A stretch of 38,424 nucleotides of DNA from a virus: positions 1-38,424 of IMG/VR virus record IMGVR_UViG_3300046009_001454. The stretch is one strand, 5' to 3'. Made by a program: the position numbers and the translations under genes. A model generated the notes under the pieces. It searched no databases and was not told the DNA's origin. It saw nothing but the letters and a program-made list of their open reading frames with translations. Positions 7,286 to 16,378 of this stretch are shown here, in pieces. Within the stretch, counting starts at the first letter, position 1; each line of letters begins with the position of its first letter.

Positions 7286-7525
7286 ATGTATTCATACAAA
7301 TTAAAATACCAGAATAATGAACAAGCTTTGCAAGATTTATTATCAAAGCAAGTTCTTACTATTGAAGAAGAAAAATATTCTTTAGGTCAAAACATAAATT
7401 GTGTTGTAGAACTAGGAAGAATAGAAGGAGTAGAGGGGTATCATTATGATGTTCTTAGTGTAGTAGAAGTAAATTTTGGAGATAAAGAAATTTTACCAAA
7501 CAACCCTAAACATAAATTTTTGTAA
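7286..7525 (+). CDS. Small protein after tail fibre, unknown
   Basis: A 79-residue protein. I use the ATG at 7286, two bases after the fibre stop, not the in-frame ATG at 7259 that lies inside the fibre gene. The start MYSYKLKYQN and the end VNFGDKEILPNNPKHKFL form a pattern (F-G-x-x-E-I-x-P-x-N-P-K-H-x-F) that I recognise in phage operons next to fibres. It is probably a compact alpha/beta protein. It could be a fibre chaperone, by position only. Confidence 0.65.
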   Translation: MYSYKLKYQNNEQALQDLLSKQVLTIEEEKYSLGQNINCVVELGRIEGVEGYHYDVLSVVEVNFGDKEILPNNPKHKFL

Positions 7526-7527
7526 AA

Positions 7528-7773
7528 ATGAAGAAGAAATTATATAATCTATTTTTAAAGTACTCTGATAAATTGGCACACGCTTTTTATGGTACTTTAT
7601 TTTATTTATTTTTGAATTTATTTTTAATTTCAGAGTTAGCGTTGTTCTTGACATTTGCATTGGCTACTGGAGTAGAGATTTACGATAAACATAAAGGAGG
7701 AAAAGCAGACGTATTGGATTTTATGGCAACGGTTTTAATACCAGCAATTTTATTCATACTAAATATAAAATAA
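7528..7773 (+). CDS. Three-helix membrane protein (VanZ-like pattern)
   Basis: An 81-residue membrane protein. The N-terminus is basic (MKKKLYN), followed by hydrophobic helices at about residues 18-33, 35-49 and 64-79. Polar residues are placed at helix ends: D14, K15, H18; E50 and D53; D61 and D64. This DK-x-x-H / E-x-x-D / D-x-x-D layout resembles small VanZ-like proteins of Bacteroidetes. It lies two bases after the previous gene. A holin or envelope-modifying role is possible; the buried charged residues argue for more than a simple pore. Confidence 0.65.
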   Translation: MKKKLYNLFLKYSDKLAHAFYGTLFYLFLNLFLISELALFLTFALATGVEIYDKHKGGKADVLDFMATVLIPAILFILNIK

Positions 7774-7803
7774 AAACATTAATTAACAATTAAATTAAAT
7801 AAA

Positions 7804-8046
7804 ATGGAAGTAGTAAAACAAATTACACAAGAACAATTAGAGACTATTAAAAAACACCAAATAGAATTGAACGATGCTTTATTAAGAATAGGTGTTCTTG
7901 AATCACAGAAACATGGAGCATTACATTCTTTAGCTGAAACAAATAGAACAGTTGAAGAATACAAGAAATTGCTAGAACAAGAATATGGTTCTGTTAATAT
8001 AAATTTAGAAGACGGTACTTATACTAATATAGAAAAGAAGGATTAA
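7804..8046 (+). CDS. Coiled-coil phage protein, unknown
   Basis: An 80-residue protein. Residues 1-62 are one long amphipathic helix (QEQLETIKKHQIELNDALL, then EEYKKLLEQEYG); the C-terminus has a conserved-looking hairpin VNINLEDGTYTNI. The helix-then-N-I-N-L-x-D-G-x-Y arrangement recurs in Bacteroidetes phages. It may oligomerise as a coiled coil. A 30-base AT-rich gap precedes it, without visible structure. Role unknown. Confidence 0.65.
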   Translation: MEVVKQITQEQLETIKKHQIELNDALLRIGVLESQKHGALHSLAETNRTVEEYKKLLEQEYGSVNINLEDGTYTNIEKKD

Positions 8047-8047
8047 A

Positions 8048-8272
8048 ATGGAGTTGATAAGAAAAATAAGTATAGGTTCTGATTACAAAAATGATGCAAT
8101 GCATTATTCTGTAGGTCAGACAGTTTACGGTGGACACGAAGTTCACTGTATATTGTTTGAAGAGGAAGATGGTTCTTATAACATATACATAGAAAAAAAC
8201 AATGAAGTTCTTCCTTGGAAAAAGTTTAATAAAAACATGTCTATATCTGTAGAGTACGATTTAGAGTATTAA
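8048..8272 (+). CDS. Small beta protein, unknown
   Basis: A 74-residue protein starting one base after the previous stop and ending one base before the next start. It begins MELIRKISIG and has AMHYSVGQTVYGG, followed by HCILFEEEDGSYNIYIE and a C-terminal VLPWKKFN and VEYDLEY. The strand pattern suggests a small barrel or sandwich. I recognise the family shape from marine phages but no function for it. Confidence 0.65.
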   Translation: MELIRKISIGSDYKNDAMHYSVGQTVYGGHEVHCILFEEEDGSYNIYIEKNNEVLPWKKFNKNMSISVEYDLEY

Positions 8273-8273
8273 T

Positions 8274-8900
8274 ATGAGATCTATTTTTGACTTTATAGTT
8301 AAACCTGTTGGAGAGAGATATGATAACTCTAAAAAAATAGGTGATAAAGAATTAGTATTAAATACTAAGATAGAAAGTTTTAAGTTCGTTAATAATATAG
8401 CTGAAGTAATAGCTGTTCCTCTAGTTTTAAAAACAAACATAAAAGTAGGTGATAAAGTAGTAATACATCACAACGTTTTTAGAAGATTTTATGACATTAG
8501 AGGCGATCAAAAAAACAGTAGAGCTTACTATAAAGAAGACATGTATTTTGTTACTGACGATCAAATATATCTATATGGTGAACCTAATAAATGGACAACA
8601 AACAGAGAAAGATGCTTTGTTAAACCATTAAAAAATAAAAACACTTTTAGTTTAGATAAAGAACAAAAACACATTGGCGTATTAAAGTATGGTAATGAGT
8701 CTTTAGATAAACTTGGTGTTAATGTTGGTGATTTTGTTGGATTCAAACCAAATAGTGAGTTTGAATTTATAATAGATGGCCAAAGATTGTATTGTATGAA
8801 ATCTAATGATATTGTAATTAAGTATGGACATAAAGGAGACGAAACTGAATATAATCCAAGCTGGGCACAAAGCGGTATTGGAGCTGATAAAGGTAGCTGA
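8274..8900 (+). CDS. Tandem GroES-like barrel protein, before terminase
   Basis: A 208-residue protein. The N-terminal half reads like a GroES barrel: IVKPVGERY (compare KPLGDRV), EVIAVPLVLKTNIKVGDKVVIHH (compare the VxVGxG then VKVGDxVLF strands). The second half repeats this: HIGVLKYG, VNVGDFVGF, then DGQRLYCMKSNDIVIKY, like the GroES end in which an Asp-Ile-Leu strand closes the barrel. Between them is HHNVFRRFYDIRGD. The likeness is structural and weak in identity, so a co-chaperonin role is only a suggestion; a head-completion or terminase-associated role is as likely. The 3' end overlaps the next gene by 77 bases. Confidence 0.6.
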   Translation: MRSIFDFIVKPVGERYDNSKKIGDKELVLNTKIESFKFVNNIAEVIAVPLVLKTNIKVGDKVVIHHNVFRRFYDIRGDQKNSRAYYKEDMYFVTDDQIYLYGEPNKWTTNRERCFVKPLKNKNTFSLDKEQKHIGVLKYGNESLDKLGVNVGDFVGFKPNSEFEFIIDGQRLYCMKSNDIVIKYGHKGDETEYNPSWAQSGIGADKGS

Positions 8901-9099
8901 AGAAGCTATCCTTAATAATGGAGAAGATGATTTGTCTGCAGATAAACTAAAGAATGCAGCTGCTACAAAAAAGTTAGCTATATTTGATGCTTTTGAAATA
9001 CTAAGCAGAATACAGGAAGAGGAAAGAATGATTGAAGAATCAGAAAAACCAGTTGATACTAAAGTTTTTAAAGGTTTTGCAGAAGGGAGATCTAAATAA
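8824..9099 (+). CDS. Terminase small subunit candidate
   Basis: A 91-residue, almost wholly helical protein (KLNIIQAGHKAVLELIKVA, DLSADKLKNAAATKKLAIF, DAFEILSRIQEEE) with a basic end GFAEGRSK. Its last base is the first base of the terminase large subunit start (TAATG). The position directly before the large subunit, the size and the helical nature fit a small terminase subunit, but no DNA-binding motif is clear. The start overlaps the previous gene by 77 bases; the family resemblance of the N-terminal NIIQAG region suggests that the long overlap is real. Confidence 0.55.
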   Translation: MDIKETKLNIIQAGHKAVLELIKVAEEAILNNGEDDLSADKLKNAAATKKLAIFDAFEILSRIQEEERMIEESEKPVDTKVFKGFAEGRSK

Positions 9100-11321
9100 T
9101 GTACGAGCAAACCTTAGTAAAAGTATTAACAGATCATATAAAAGAACCTGTAATAAACAGATTAAATAGATCTAAAAAATGGGAGTATGGTTATAACAAA
9201 GAACACGATGTCGTTGTTATAAGCAAGACTGGAAAGATAGGTGATATATATGAAATACAAAACCTAAAAATAGCTTTACCATTAATAGAGAATTGTTATA
9301 AAAGATCTAATAAGAAAGAAGAGCAATACTGGGAACAAAAACAATACCCAAAAGATTTAGACAGAATAAAAAGTGTATTTGATTGGAATAAACATCCAGA
9401 AAGTTTTAAAGAAAGTTGGTATGATTACATAGACAATGAGTTTAAAAATAGAGACGAAGGTTTTTCTTTTTACAACAATGGTCTACAAACATATATAACA
9501 GGAACTCACTATATGTACTTACAATGGAGTAAGATAGATGTTGGTGCAGCTGACTTTAGGGAATCTAACAGATTATTCTTTATATTTTGGGAAGCTTGTA
9601 AAGCAGATAATAGAAGTTACGGAATGTGTTATTTAAAAAATAGACGTTCTGGATTTTCTTTTATGTCTTCTGCTGAATTAGTTAATCAAGCAACGATTAG
9701 TTCAGATGCTCGTTTTGGTATATTATCAAAGTCAGGAGCTGATGCTAAGAAGATGTTTACAGATAAAGTAGTTCCAATATCTACTAATTATCCTTTTTTC
9801 TTTAAACCAATACAAGACGGTATGGACCGTCCAAAAACAGAATTAGCATACAGGGTTCCTGCTTCTAAATTAACTAGAAGAAAACTTGATTCACAGGAGA
9901 GACTAGAAGATATAGAAGGTTTAGATACTACTATTGACTGGAAGAATACTGGAGACAATAGTTATGATGGTGAAAAATTAAAACTATTAGTACATGATGA
10001 AAGTGGTAAATGGGAAAGACCAGATAATATTCTAAATAACTGGCGTGTTACAAAAACATGTGTAAGGTTAGGTAGTAAGATTGTTGGTAAATGCATGATG
10101 GGTTCAACATCAAATGCCTTAGACAAAGGTGGTGAGAACTTTAAAAAATTATATTATAGTTCAGACGTTACAAAACGAAACAAAAATGGCCAGACTAGTT
10201 CTGGTTTATATTCTTTGTTTATACCTATGGAATGGAACTTCGAAGGTTACATAGATAGATATGGTATACCAGTTTTTGATACGCCTGAGAAAGATGTTAT
10301 ATCCGCTGATGGTTCTATTATAGACATGGGAGTTATAGAACATTGGCAAAATGAAGTAGATGGTCTTAAACAAGATCAAGATGCTTTAAACGAATATTAT
10401 AGACAGTTTCCAAGAACAGAGCAACACGCTTTTAGAGATGAAGCTAAGCAGTCTATATTTAATTTAACTAAAATATACGAGCAAATAGATTACAATGAAG
10501 ACTTAAGAAATACCGATATATTAACTAGAGGTAGTTTTCATTGGGAGCAAGGAATAAAAGACAGTAATGTTATATTTACGCCAAATAAAGATGGTAGATT
10601 TTTAATTTCTTGGGTTCCACCTAAACATCTGCAAAATCGTGTAATAATAAAGAACGGAGTGAAACATCCAGGTAACGAGCATTTAGGTGCTTTTGGATGT
10701 GACCCTTACGATATATCTGGTACAATAGACAGTAGAGGTTCAAATGGTTCTCTACACGGTCTTACCAAATTTTCAATGGAAGATGTTCCACCTAATAGGT
10801 TTTTTCTAGAATACATAGCTAGACCACAAACTTCTGAGATATTCTTTGAAGATGTTTTAATGGCTTGTATATTTTATGGAATGCCTATATTAGCAGAGAA
10901 TAATAAACCAAGGTTACTTTACTATTTTAAAAGAAGAGGTTATAGAGGTTACTCTATGAATAGACCTGATAGAGTTTGGAATAAGTTATCTATAACAGAG
11001 AGAGAAATTGGTGGAATACCAAACTCAAGTGAAGATATCAAACAAGCTCACGCTTCAGCTATAGAATCTTATATAGAAAGATACATTGGTTTATGTGAAT
11101 ACGGTTATGGAGATATGTATTTTAATAAAACACTTAATGACTGGGCTAGATTTAATATAAATAATAGAACTTCTCATGATGCTTCTATTAGTTCTGGTTT
11201 AGCTATTATGGCTTGCAACAAACACTTATATACTCCAATAGCTGAAATACAAAAACAAGTTTACGACTTAGGTATAAAAAAATATGATAACAGAGGTTCT
11301 TTATCAAAAATGACAAAATAA
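9099..11321 (+). CDS. terL: Terminase large subunit
   Basis: A 740-residue packaging motor and nuclease. The ATPase part has a Walker B box LKLLVHDESGKW with D300 and E301. In the Walker A position is KNRRSGFSF (residues 180-188), where the usual GKS/GKT lysine is replaced by Phe. The nuclease part shows three acidic stations: D535 in FGCDPYD, E600 in ILAENNK, and D694 in SHDASISSG, the normal RNase H-like triad layout. Length is larger than the common 450-600. It starts in the stop of the small-subunit candidate and its stop abuts the portal ATG. It should cut the concatemer and drive DNA into the capsid through the portal. The family call is secure; the altered P-loop is noteworthy. Confidence 0.9.
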   Translation: MYEQTLVKVLTDHIKEPVINRLNRSKKWEYGYNKEHDVVVISKTGKIGDIYEIQNLKIALPLIENCYKRSNKKEEQYWEQKQYPKDLDRIKSVFDWNKHPESFKESWYDYIDNEFKNRDEGFSFYNNGLQTYITGTHYMYLQWSKIDVGAADFRESNRLFFIFWEACKADNRSYGMCYLKNRRSGFSFMSSAELVNQATISSDARFGILSKSGADAKKMFTDKVVPISTNYPFFFKPIQDGMDRPKTELAYRVPASKLTRRKLDSQERLEDIEGLDTTIDWKNTGDNSYDGEKLKLLVHDESGKWERPDNILNNWRVTKTCVRLGSKIVGKCMMGSTSNALDKGGENFKKLYYSSDVTKRNKNGQTSSGLYSLFIPMEWNFEGYIDRYGIPVFDTPEKDVISADGSIIDMGVIEHWQNEVDGLKQDQDALNEYYRQFPRTEQHAFRDEAKQSIFNLTKIYEQIDYNEDLRNTDILTRGSFHWEQGIKDSNVIFTPNKDGRFLISWVPPKHLQNRVIIKNGVKHPGNEHLGAFGCDPYDISGTIDSRGSNGSLHGLTKFSMEDVPPNRFFLEYIARPQTSEIFFEDVLMACIFYGMPILAENNKPRLLYYFKRRGYRGYSMNRPDRVWNKLSITEREIGGIPNSSEDIKQAHASAIESYIERYIGLCEYGYGDMYFNKTLNDWARFNINNRTSHDASISSGLAIMACNKHLYTPIAEIQKQVYDLGIKKYDNRGSLSKMTK

Positions 11322-13733
11322 ATGAAAGTATACACAAACACAAATAGTTCTTTTCCGAGTCAAGTAGTAAGTGATGCTGAAAAGGCTACTTACGAATATG
11401 GTCTCCAGGTGTCAAACGCTATAGAGAAAGAATGGTTTGATGGAGGTAGAGTTAACGGTAATAGATATTTAACTAATTGGAATAATTTTCACCAATTAAG
11501 ATTGTATGCTAGAGGAGAACAATCTGTTCAAAAATACAAAGATGAATTAGCTATTAATGGTGATTTATCTTATTTAAACATCGACTGGAAACCAGTTCCT
11601 ATCATACCTAAGTTTGTTGATATAGTAGTTAATGGTATTTCTCAAAAAGAATACGAGATAAAAGCTTATGCTCAAGATCCTGAATCAATGAAGCAAAGAA
11701 CTGAATATGCTCAGTCTATATTAAGAGATATGTATTCTAAGGATCTTATTAATAAAGCTAACGCTTTAACTGGTCAAGATTTTTTTAACTCTCCATTACC
11801 TCAAGAACAATTACCTGAAAGTAAAGAAGAGTTAGACTTACACATGCAATTGAGTTATAAACAATCTGTTGAATTAGCTCAAGAAGAAGTTATAAATACT
11901 GTGTTAGATGCTAATAAATATGATTTAGTAAAAAGTAGATTAGTTTATGATTTAACTGTATTAGGCATAAGTTGTGTTAAAACAAACTTTAATGTAAGTG
12001 AGGGAGTAAAAGTAGAATATGTTGATCCAGCATATTTAGTTTATTCTTATACAGAAGATCCTAATTTTGAAGATATCTATTATGTTGGAGAAGTTAAATC
12101 AATAACTATTCCAGAATTAAAAAAACAATTCCCTAATATATCAGAAGAGGAATTATATAGAATACAACAAATGCCAGGTAATAGACAATACATTACTGGT
12201 TTTGGTAATTACGATGAAAATACAGTTCAGGTTTTATATTTTGAATATAAGACATATATGAACCAGGTTTTTAAAATAAAATATGGTGATAATGGTTTAG
12301 AGAAAGTTCTGGAAAAAACAGATGAATTTAATCCACCACCAAGCGATAAGTTTGAAAGAGTTTCAAGAACAATTGAAGTTCTTTATACTGGAGCAAAAAT
12401 ATTAGGAACAGGTACTATGTTAGAATGGAAATTGTCTGAGAATATGACAAGACCATTTTCAGATACTACTAAAGTAGAAATGAACTACGCTATAACTGCT
12501 CCAAGAATGTACAAAGGTAGAATAGAGTCTTTAGTTAGTAGAATAACTGGTTTTGCAGATATGATACAGATAACTCATTTAAAACTACAACAAGTACTTT
12601 CTAAGATAGTTCCTGATGGGGTGTTTTTAGATGTAGATGGTTTAGCTGAAGTTGATTTAGGTAATGGCACAAATTACAATCCAGCAGAAGCTTTAAATAT
12701 GTACTTCCAAACAGGTAGTGTTGTTGGTAGATCAATGACACAAGATGGTTCTATGAACGCTGGTAAAGTACCAATACAAGAATTATCAAGTTCTTCTGGA
12801 GGTGCTAAAATACAATCTTTAATACAAACGTATCAATATTATCTACAGATGATTAGAGATACAACTGGATTAAATGAAGCAAGAGATGGTAGTGCTCCAG
12901 AGAGAGACGCTTTAGTAGGATTGCAGAAGATGGCCGCTAACGCATCAAATACTGCAACTAGACACATATTACAGTCTTGTCTGTTTCTGACCCTTAGAAC
13001 GTGCGAGAACATATCTTTAAGAATAGCTGATTGCTTAGCTTTCCCTTTGCTTGCTAAAACATTGGAAGAAAGTATAACAAGTTATAACGTTTCTACATTA
13101 AGAGAGATAAGTAAGTTAAACTTACATGATTTTGGTATATTCTTAGAATTAGAACCTGATGACGAAGAAAAAGCTATGTTAGAACAAAATATACAAATAG
13201 CTTTACAAGCTGGAGGTATAGATTTAGACGATGCTATAGATATCAGACAGATTAGAAATTTAAAACTAGCTAATCAAACTCTTAAGTTTAGAAAAGCTAA
13301 AAAGAGAGAAGCTGATCAAGCTGCTCAAATGGCTAATATACAAGCACAAGCTCAAGCTAACCAACAAACAGCAGAGAAAGCTGCTTTGTTCGAAGTTCAA
13401 AAACAACAAGCTCTAACTCAAGAGACTGTTAATATAGAACAAGCTAAGTCTAAGTTTGAAATCCAGAAGCTACAAATGGAAGCTCAATTAAAGCAACAAC
13501 TAATGGAACAAGAGTTTCAGTATAATATGCAGTTGGCTAACGCTAAGTATCAAGGAGAAAAACAAGTTGCTGATAATAGTGAGAACAGAAAAGACCAAAG
13601 AGCTAAATTACAAGGAACTTTGCAAAGTAAACATATAGAGCAAAGATTAAACAATACTGTTCCTCAAGACTTCGAATCAGCAGGTTTTGATGGAATGGGA
13701 GGTTTTGGATTAGAGCAATTCGAACCTAAATAA
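11322..13733 (+). CDS. Portal protein
   Basis: An 803-residue portal, the dodecameric ring at the capsid vertex through which DNA enters and leaves. The N-terminal part has WKPVPIIPKFVDIVVNGIS, a portal hallmark in Bacteroidetes podophages. A long clip/wing/stem region follows, with IQSLIQTYQYYLQMIRDTTG (tunnel-loop region) and GLNEARDGSAPERDALVG. Residues about 650-770 are Gln/Ala-rich helix (QAAQMANIQAQAQANQQ and beyond), which could form an internal barrel extension. The acidic end is Gly-rich. It directly follows terL and precedes the scaffold candidate, the standard order. Arginines are mostly AGA. Assignment is strong from sequence pattern and position. Confidence 0.88.
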   Translation: MKVYTNTNSSFPSQVVSDAEKATYEYGLQVSNAIEKEWFDGGRVNGNRYLTNWNNFHQLRLYARGEQSVQKYKDELAINGDLSYLNIDWKPVPIIPKFVDIVVNGISQKEYEIKAYAQDPESMKQRTEYAQSILRDMYSKDLINKANALTGQDFFNSPLPQEQLPESKEELDLHMQLSYKQSVELAQEEVINTVLDANKYDLVKSRLVYDLTVLGISCVKTNFNVSEGVKVEYVDPAYLVYSYTEDPNFEDIYYVGEVKSITIPELKKQFPNISEEELYRIQQMPGNRQYITGFGNYDENTVQVLYFEYKTYMNQVFKIKYGDNGLEKVLEKTDEFNPPPSDKFERVSRTIEVLYTGAKILGTGTMLEWKLSENMTRPFSDTTKVEMNYAITAPRMYKGRIESLVSRITGFADMIQITHLKLQQVLSKIVPDGVFLDVDGLAEVDLGNGTNYNPAEALNMYFQTGSVVGRSMTQDGSMNAGKVPIQELSSSSGGAKIQSLIQTYQYYLQMIRDTTGLNEARDGSAPERDALVGLQKMAANASNTATRHILQSCLFLTLRTCENISLRIADCLAFPLLAKTLEESITSYNVSTLREISKLNLHDFGIFLELEPDDEEKAMLEQNIQIALQAGGIDLDDAIDIRQIRNLKLANQTLKFRKAKKREADQAAQMANIQAQAQANQQTAEKAALFEVQKQQALTQETVNIEQAKSKFEIQKLQMEAQLKQQLMEQEFQYNMQLANAKYQGEKQVADNSENRKDQRAKLQGTLQSKHIEQRLNNTVPQDFESAGFDGMGGFGLEQFEPK

Positions 13734-13758
13734 AAAAATAACTTAATTATATTATATC

Positions 13759-14889
13759 ATGTCAGAAGTAAAACAAGAAGGAGAGTTTAAAATACAAAAG
13801 AACACTAGTCCTAAAAAATTTAAAAACAGAGACGAAGTTATCAAGGTTGATTTATCTAATCCACCTGCTAACAAAGTAGAAGAGACTATTACAAAAGTAG
13901 TTATGCCTTCAACTGAAGAACCTAAAGAAACTGTAGTTACAGATAATAATTTAGAGAATACAGTTATTATAGAAGAGATAATCAAAACAGAAGATTTAGC
14001 AGTAGAAACAAAAGAGTTACAGAATCAAGTAATAGAATCTATTGAAAAACAAGAGACTCAAGGTAAGAAATTGCCTGAGAATATACAGAAACTTGTTTCG
14101 TTTATGGAAGAGACTGGTGGAACAGTAGAAGACTACGTTAGATTAAATACAGATTACTCTAATGTTAATGAAGAAGCTTTATTAAAAGAATATTATAAAA
14201 AAACAAAACCTTATTTAAGTAAAGAAGAAATAGATTTTACTATCGAAGACTCTTTTTACTATGATGAGGATTTAGAAGAAGAGCGAGATATAAAAAAGAA
14301 AAAACTTGCTTTCAAAGAAGAGGTTGAAAAAGCTAAAGGCTTTTTAGAAGGTGTTAAGAATAAATATTATGAAGAGATCAAGATGAACTCTAATAATTCA
14401 CCTGAAAGAAATGAAGCAATTGAGTTTTTCAACAGATACAAAGAAGGTCAAGAAAAAGCTAAATCTAGTCACGAAAGATTTAAACTTGATACCAAGAAGT
14501 TTTTCAACAGTGAATTCAAAGGTTTTGAATATGGAGTTGGAGATAAACAATTTAGATATGGTATCACTAATAATGAACAAGTGGCTGAAAAACAAACTGA
14601 TATTAATAACTTTGTTGGGAAGTTTCTCGACAGCGACGGAAATGTTATTGATACAGCTGGTTACCACAAAGCTTTATATACCGCTATGAATGCAGACAAA
14701 GTAGCTCAACATTTTTATGAACAAGGAAAAGCAGATGCAGTTAAAGAAGTTATCTCTAACTCAAAAAATCCTAGCTTATCACAACCTAGACAAACGTCTG
14801 GAGAAGTTTTTATAAATGGTTTGAAAGTTAAATCTGTAAGTGGTTTTGATTCTTCTAAATTAAGAATAAAAACAAAAAAATTTAACTAA
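13759..14889 (+). CDS. Scaffold protein candidate
   Basis: A 376-residue, highly charged and mainly helical protein between portal and major capsid genes, the usual place for a scaffold. The first 110 residues are rich in Glu, Thr, Val and Lys and probably disordered. Residues 95-125 (KLPENIQKLVSFMEETGGT) and 180-250 are charged helices; the middle has KKTKPYLSKEEIDFTIED. The C-terminus is basic (SKLRIKTKKF), as in scaffolds that bind capsid subunits through a short basic helix. No protease motif is present. Low conservation is expected for this class, so the call rests on context and composition. Confidence 0.75.
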   Translation: MSEVKQEGEFKIQKNTSPKKFKNRDEVIKVDLSNPPANKVEETITKVVMPSTEEPKETVVTDNNLENTVIIEEIIKTEDLAVETKELQNQVIESIEKQETQGKKLPENIQKLVSFMEETGGTVEDYVRLNTDYSNVNEEALLKEYYKKTKPYLSKEEIDFTIEDSFYYDEDLEEERDIKKKKLAFKEEVEKAKGFLEGVKNKYYEEIKMNSNNSPERNEAIEFFNRYKEGQEKAKSSHERFKLDTKKFFNSEFKGFEYGVGDKQFRYGITNNEQVAEKQTDINNFVGKFLDSDGNVIDTAGYHKALYTAMNADKVAQHFYEQGKADAVKEVISNSKNPSLSQPRQTSGEVFINGLKVKSVSGFDSSKLRIKTKKFN

Positions 14890-14905
14890 TTAAAAAACAA
14901 AAATT

Positions 14906-16366
14906 ATGGCATTAAGTCCTGTTTATGGTTCTATAGTACCATCTCAGAAGCAACAAGCTTTAGAGACAAACTATTTAAACTTCACTGATGGAAGTGGAAA
15001 TAATTTCGCTCAACAATATTTACCAGAAGTTTACGAAGCTGAAGTAGAGCGTTACGGAAATAGAACATTATCTGGTTTCTTACGTATGGTTGGTGCTGAA
15101 ATGCCAATGTCTTCTGATCAGGTTGTATGGTCTGAACAAAACAGATTACATATCGCTTACACAGACGTAACTTGTGCTTCTGCTACAACTTTAACATTTG
15201 TTTTAAATGCTAACCCAGCTTCAGGACCTATTGTTCAAAATGTAGTATCTATCAACCAAACGTTGGTTGTAATGAATCCTGCTACAGGTGAAGAGTTAAA
15301 AGTGTTAGTTACAAATAGTGTTGACACATCGTCTACATTAGCTACTTTAACAGTTTATCCTTATACTCAATTAGATTTGACTACAGGCGCAGGTAACTCT
15401 GTTAATTTCGCTTCTGCTACAAATCTTAAAATCTTCGTTTATGGTTCTGAGTACAAAAAAGGAACTAGAGATACAGATATTAAATCAGTAACACCTACTT
15501 TCACTCAATATAGTAATTCACCAATTATTATTAAAGAGAAATATGTTGTTAATGGATCTGACACCGCTCAAATTGGTTGGGTTGAAGTTGCAACAGAAGA
15601 TGGTACTAGTGGTTACTTATGGTATTTAAAAGCTGAATCTGAAACTCGTTTACGTTTTGAAGATTACTTAGAAATGTCTGTAATTGAAGGTGAATTAGCT
15701 GCTGCTGGATCAGGAGTTATTGGTTTAGCTGGATCAGTTGATTACAAAGGTACGCAAGGTTTGTTTGCTGCTGTTAAAGAAAGAGGTAATGTACTTAGTG
15801 GATTTACAGCTGCTAATGGTTTAGTTGATTTTGACGAAATCCTTAAGAACTTAGATACTCAAGGAGCTATCGAAGAAAACATGCTTTTCTTAAACCGTCA
15901 AACATCTTTAGATTTCGATGATATGTTAGCTTCATTATCTTCTGGCGCTGCTGGAGGTGTTGCTTACGGTTTATTCGAAAACTCTGAAGAAATGGCATTG
16001 AATTTAGGTTTCTCAGGTTTCCGTAGAGGATCTTATGATTTCTACAAAACTGATTGGAAATATTTGAACGATGCATCGACTCGTGGTGGTATGGCTAATA
16101 GCAGTATTGATGGTATATTAGTTCCTGCTGGTACATCTACAGTTTACGATCAAATCTTAGGAACAAACATCCGTAGACCTTTCTTACACGTTCGTTATAG
16201 AGCTTCTCAAGCTGATGACCGTAGAATGAAATCTTGGATCACAGGTTCTGTTGGTGGAGCTTACACATCTGATCTTGATGCAATGGAGGTACACTTCTTA
16301 TCAGAAAGATGTTTAGTAGTTCAAGGAGCTAACAACTTCGTATTATTCACTGCTGCTGCAGCATAG
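14906..16366 (+). CDS. Major capsid protein
   Basis: A 486-residue capsid subunit, expected to have the HK97 fold. The N-terminus (MALSPVYGSIVPSQKQQALE) leads into a helix with EVERYGNRTLSGFLRM. There is a spine-like segment SETRLRFEDYLEMSVIEGEL and a C-terminal ADDRRMKSWITGSVGG and LSERCLVVQGANNFVLF, a pattern typical of Bacteroidetes podophage capsids. A beta-rich insertion around residues 90-180 may be a surface domain. About half of its 19 arginines use CGT (10 by my count), whereas neighbours use AGA almost throughout, a sign of high expression. It is followed by a structured 126-base gap. The call is secure. Confidence 0.9.
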   Translation: MALSPVYGSIVPSQKQQALETNYLNFTDGSGNNFAQQYLPEVYEAEVERYGNRTLSGFLRMVGAEMPMSSDQVVWSEQNRLHIAYTDVTCASATTLTFVLNANPASGPIVQNVVSINQTLVVMNPATGEELKVLVTNSVDTSSTLATLTVYPYTQLDLTTGAGNSVNFASATNLKIFVYGSEYKKGTRDTDIKSVTPTFTQYSNSPIIIKEKYVVNGSDTAQIGWVEVATEDGTSGYLWYLKAESETRLRFEDYLEMSVIEGELAAAGSGVIGLAGSVDYKGTQGLFAAVKERGNVLSGFTAANGLVDFDEILKNLDTQGAIEENMLFLNRQTSLDFDDMLASLSSGAAGGVAYGLFENSEEMALNLGFSGFRRGSYDFYKTDWKYLNDASTRGGMANSSIDGILVPAGTSTVYDQILGTNIRRPFLHVRYRASQADDRRMKSWITGSVGGAYTSDLDAMEVHFLSERCLVVQGANNFVLFTAAAA

Positions 16367-16378
16367 TACAAAAAATAA

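Noticed and set aside
14411-14689. A 92-residue plus-strand frame inside the scaffold candidate gene
   Set aside because: It is out of frame with the scaffold, has no typical start context and no recognisable sequence.
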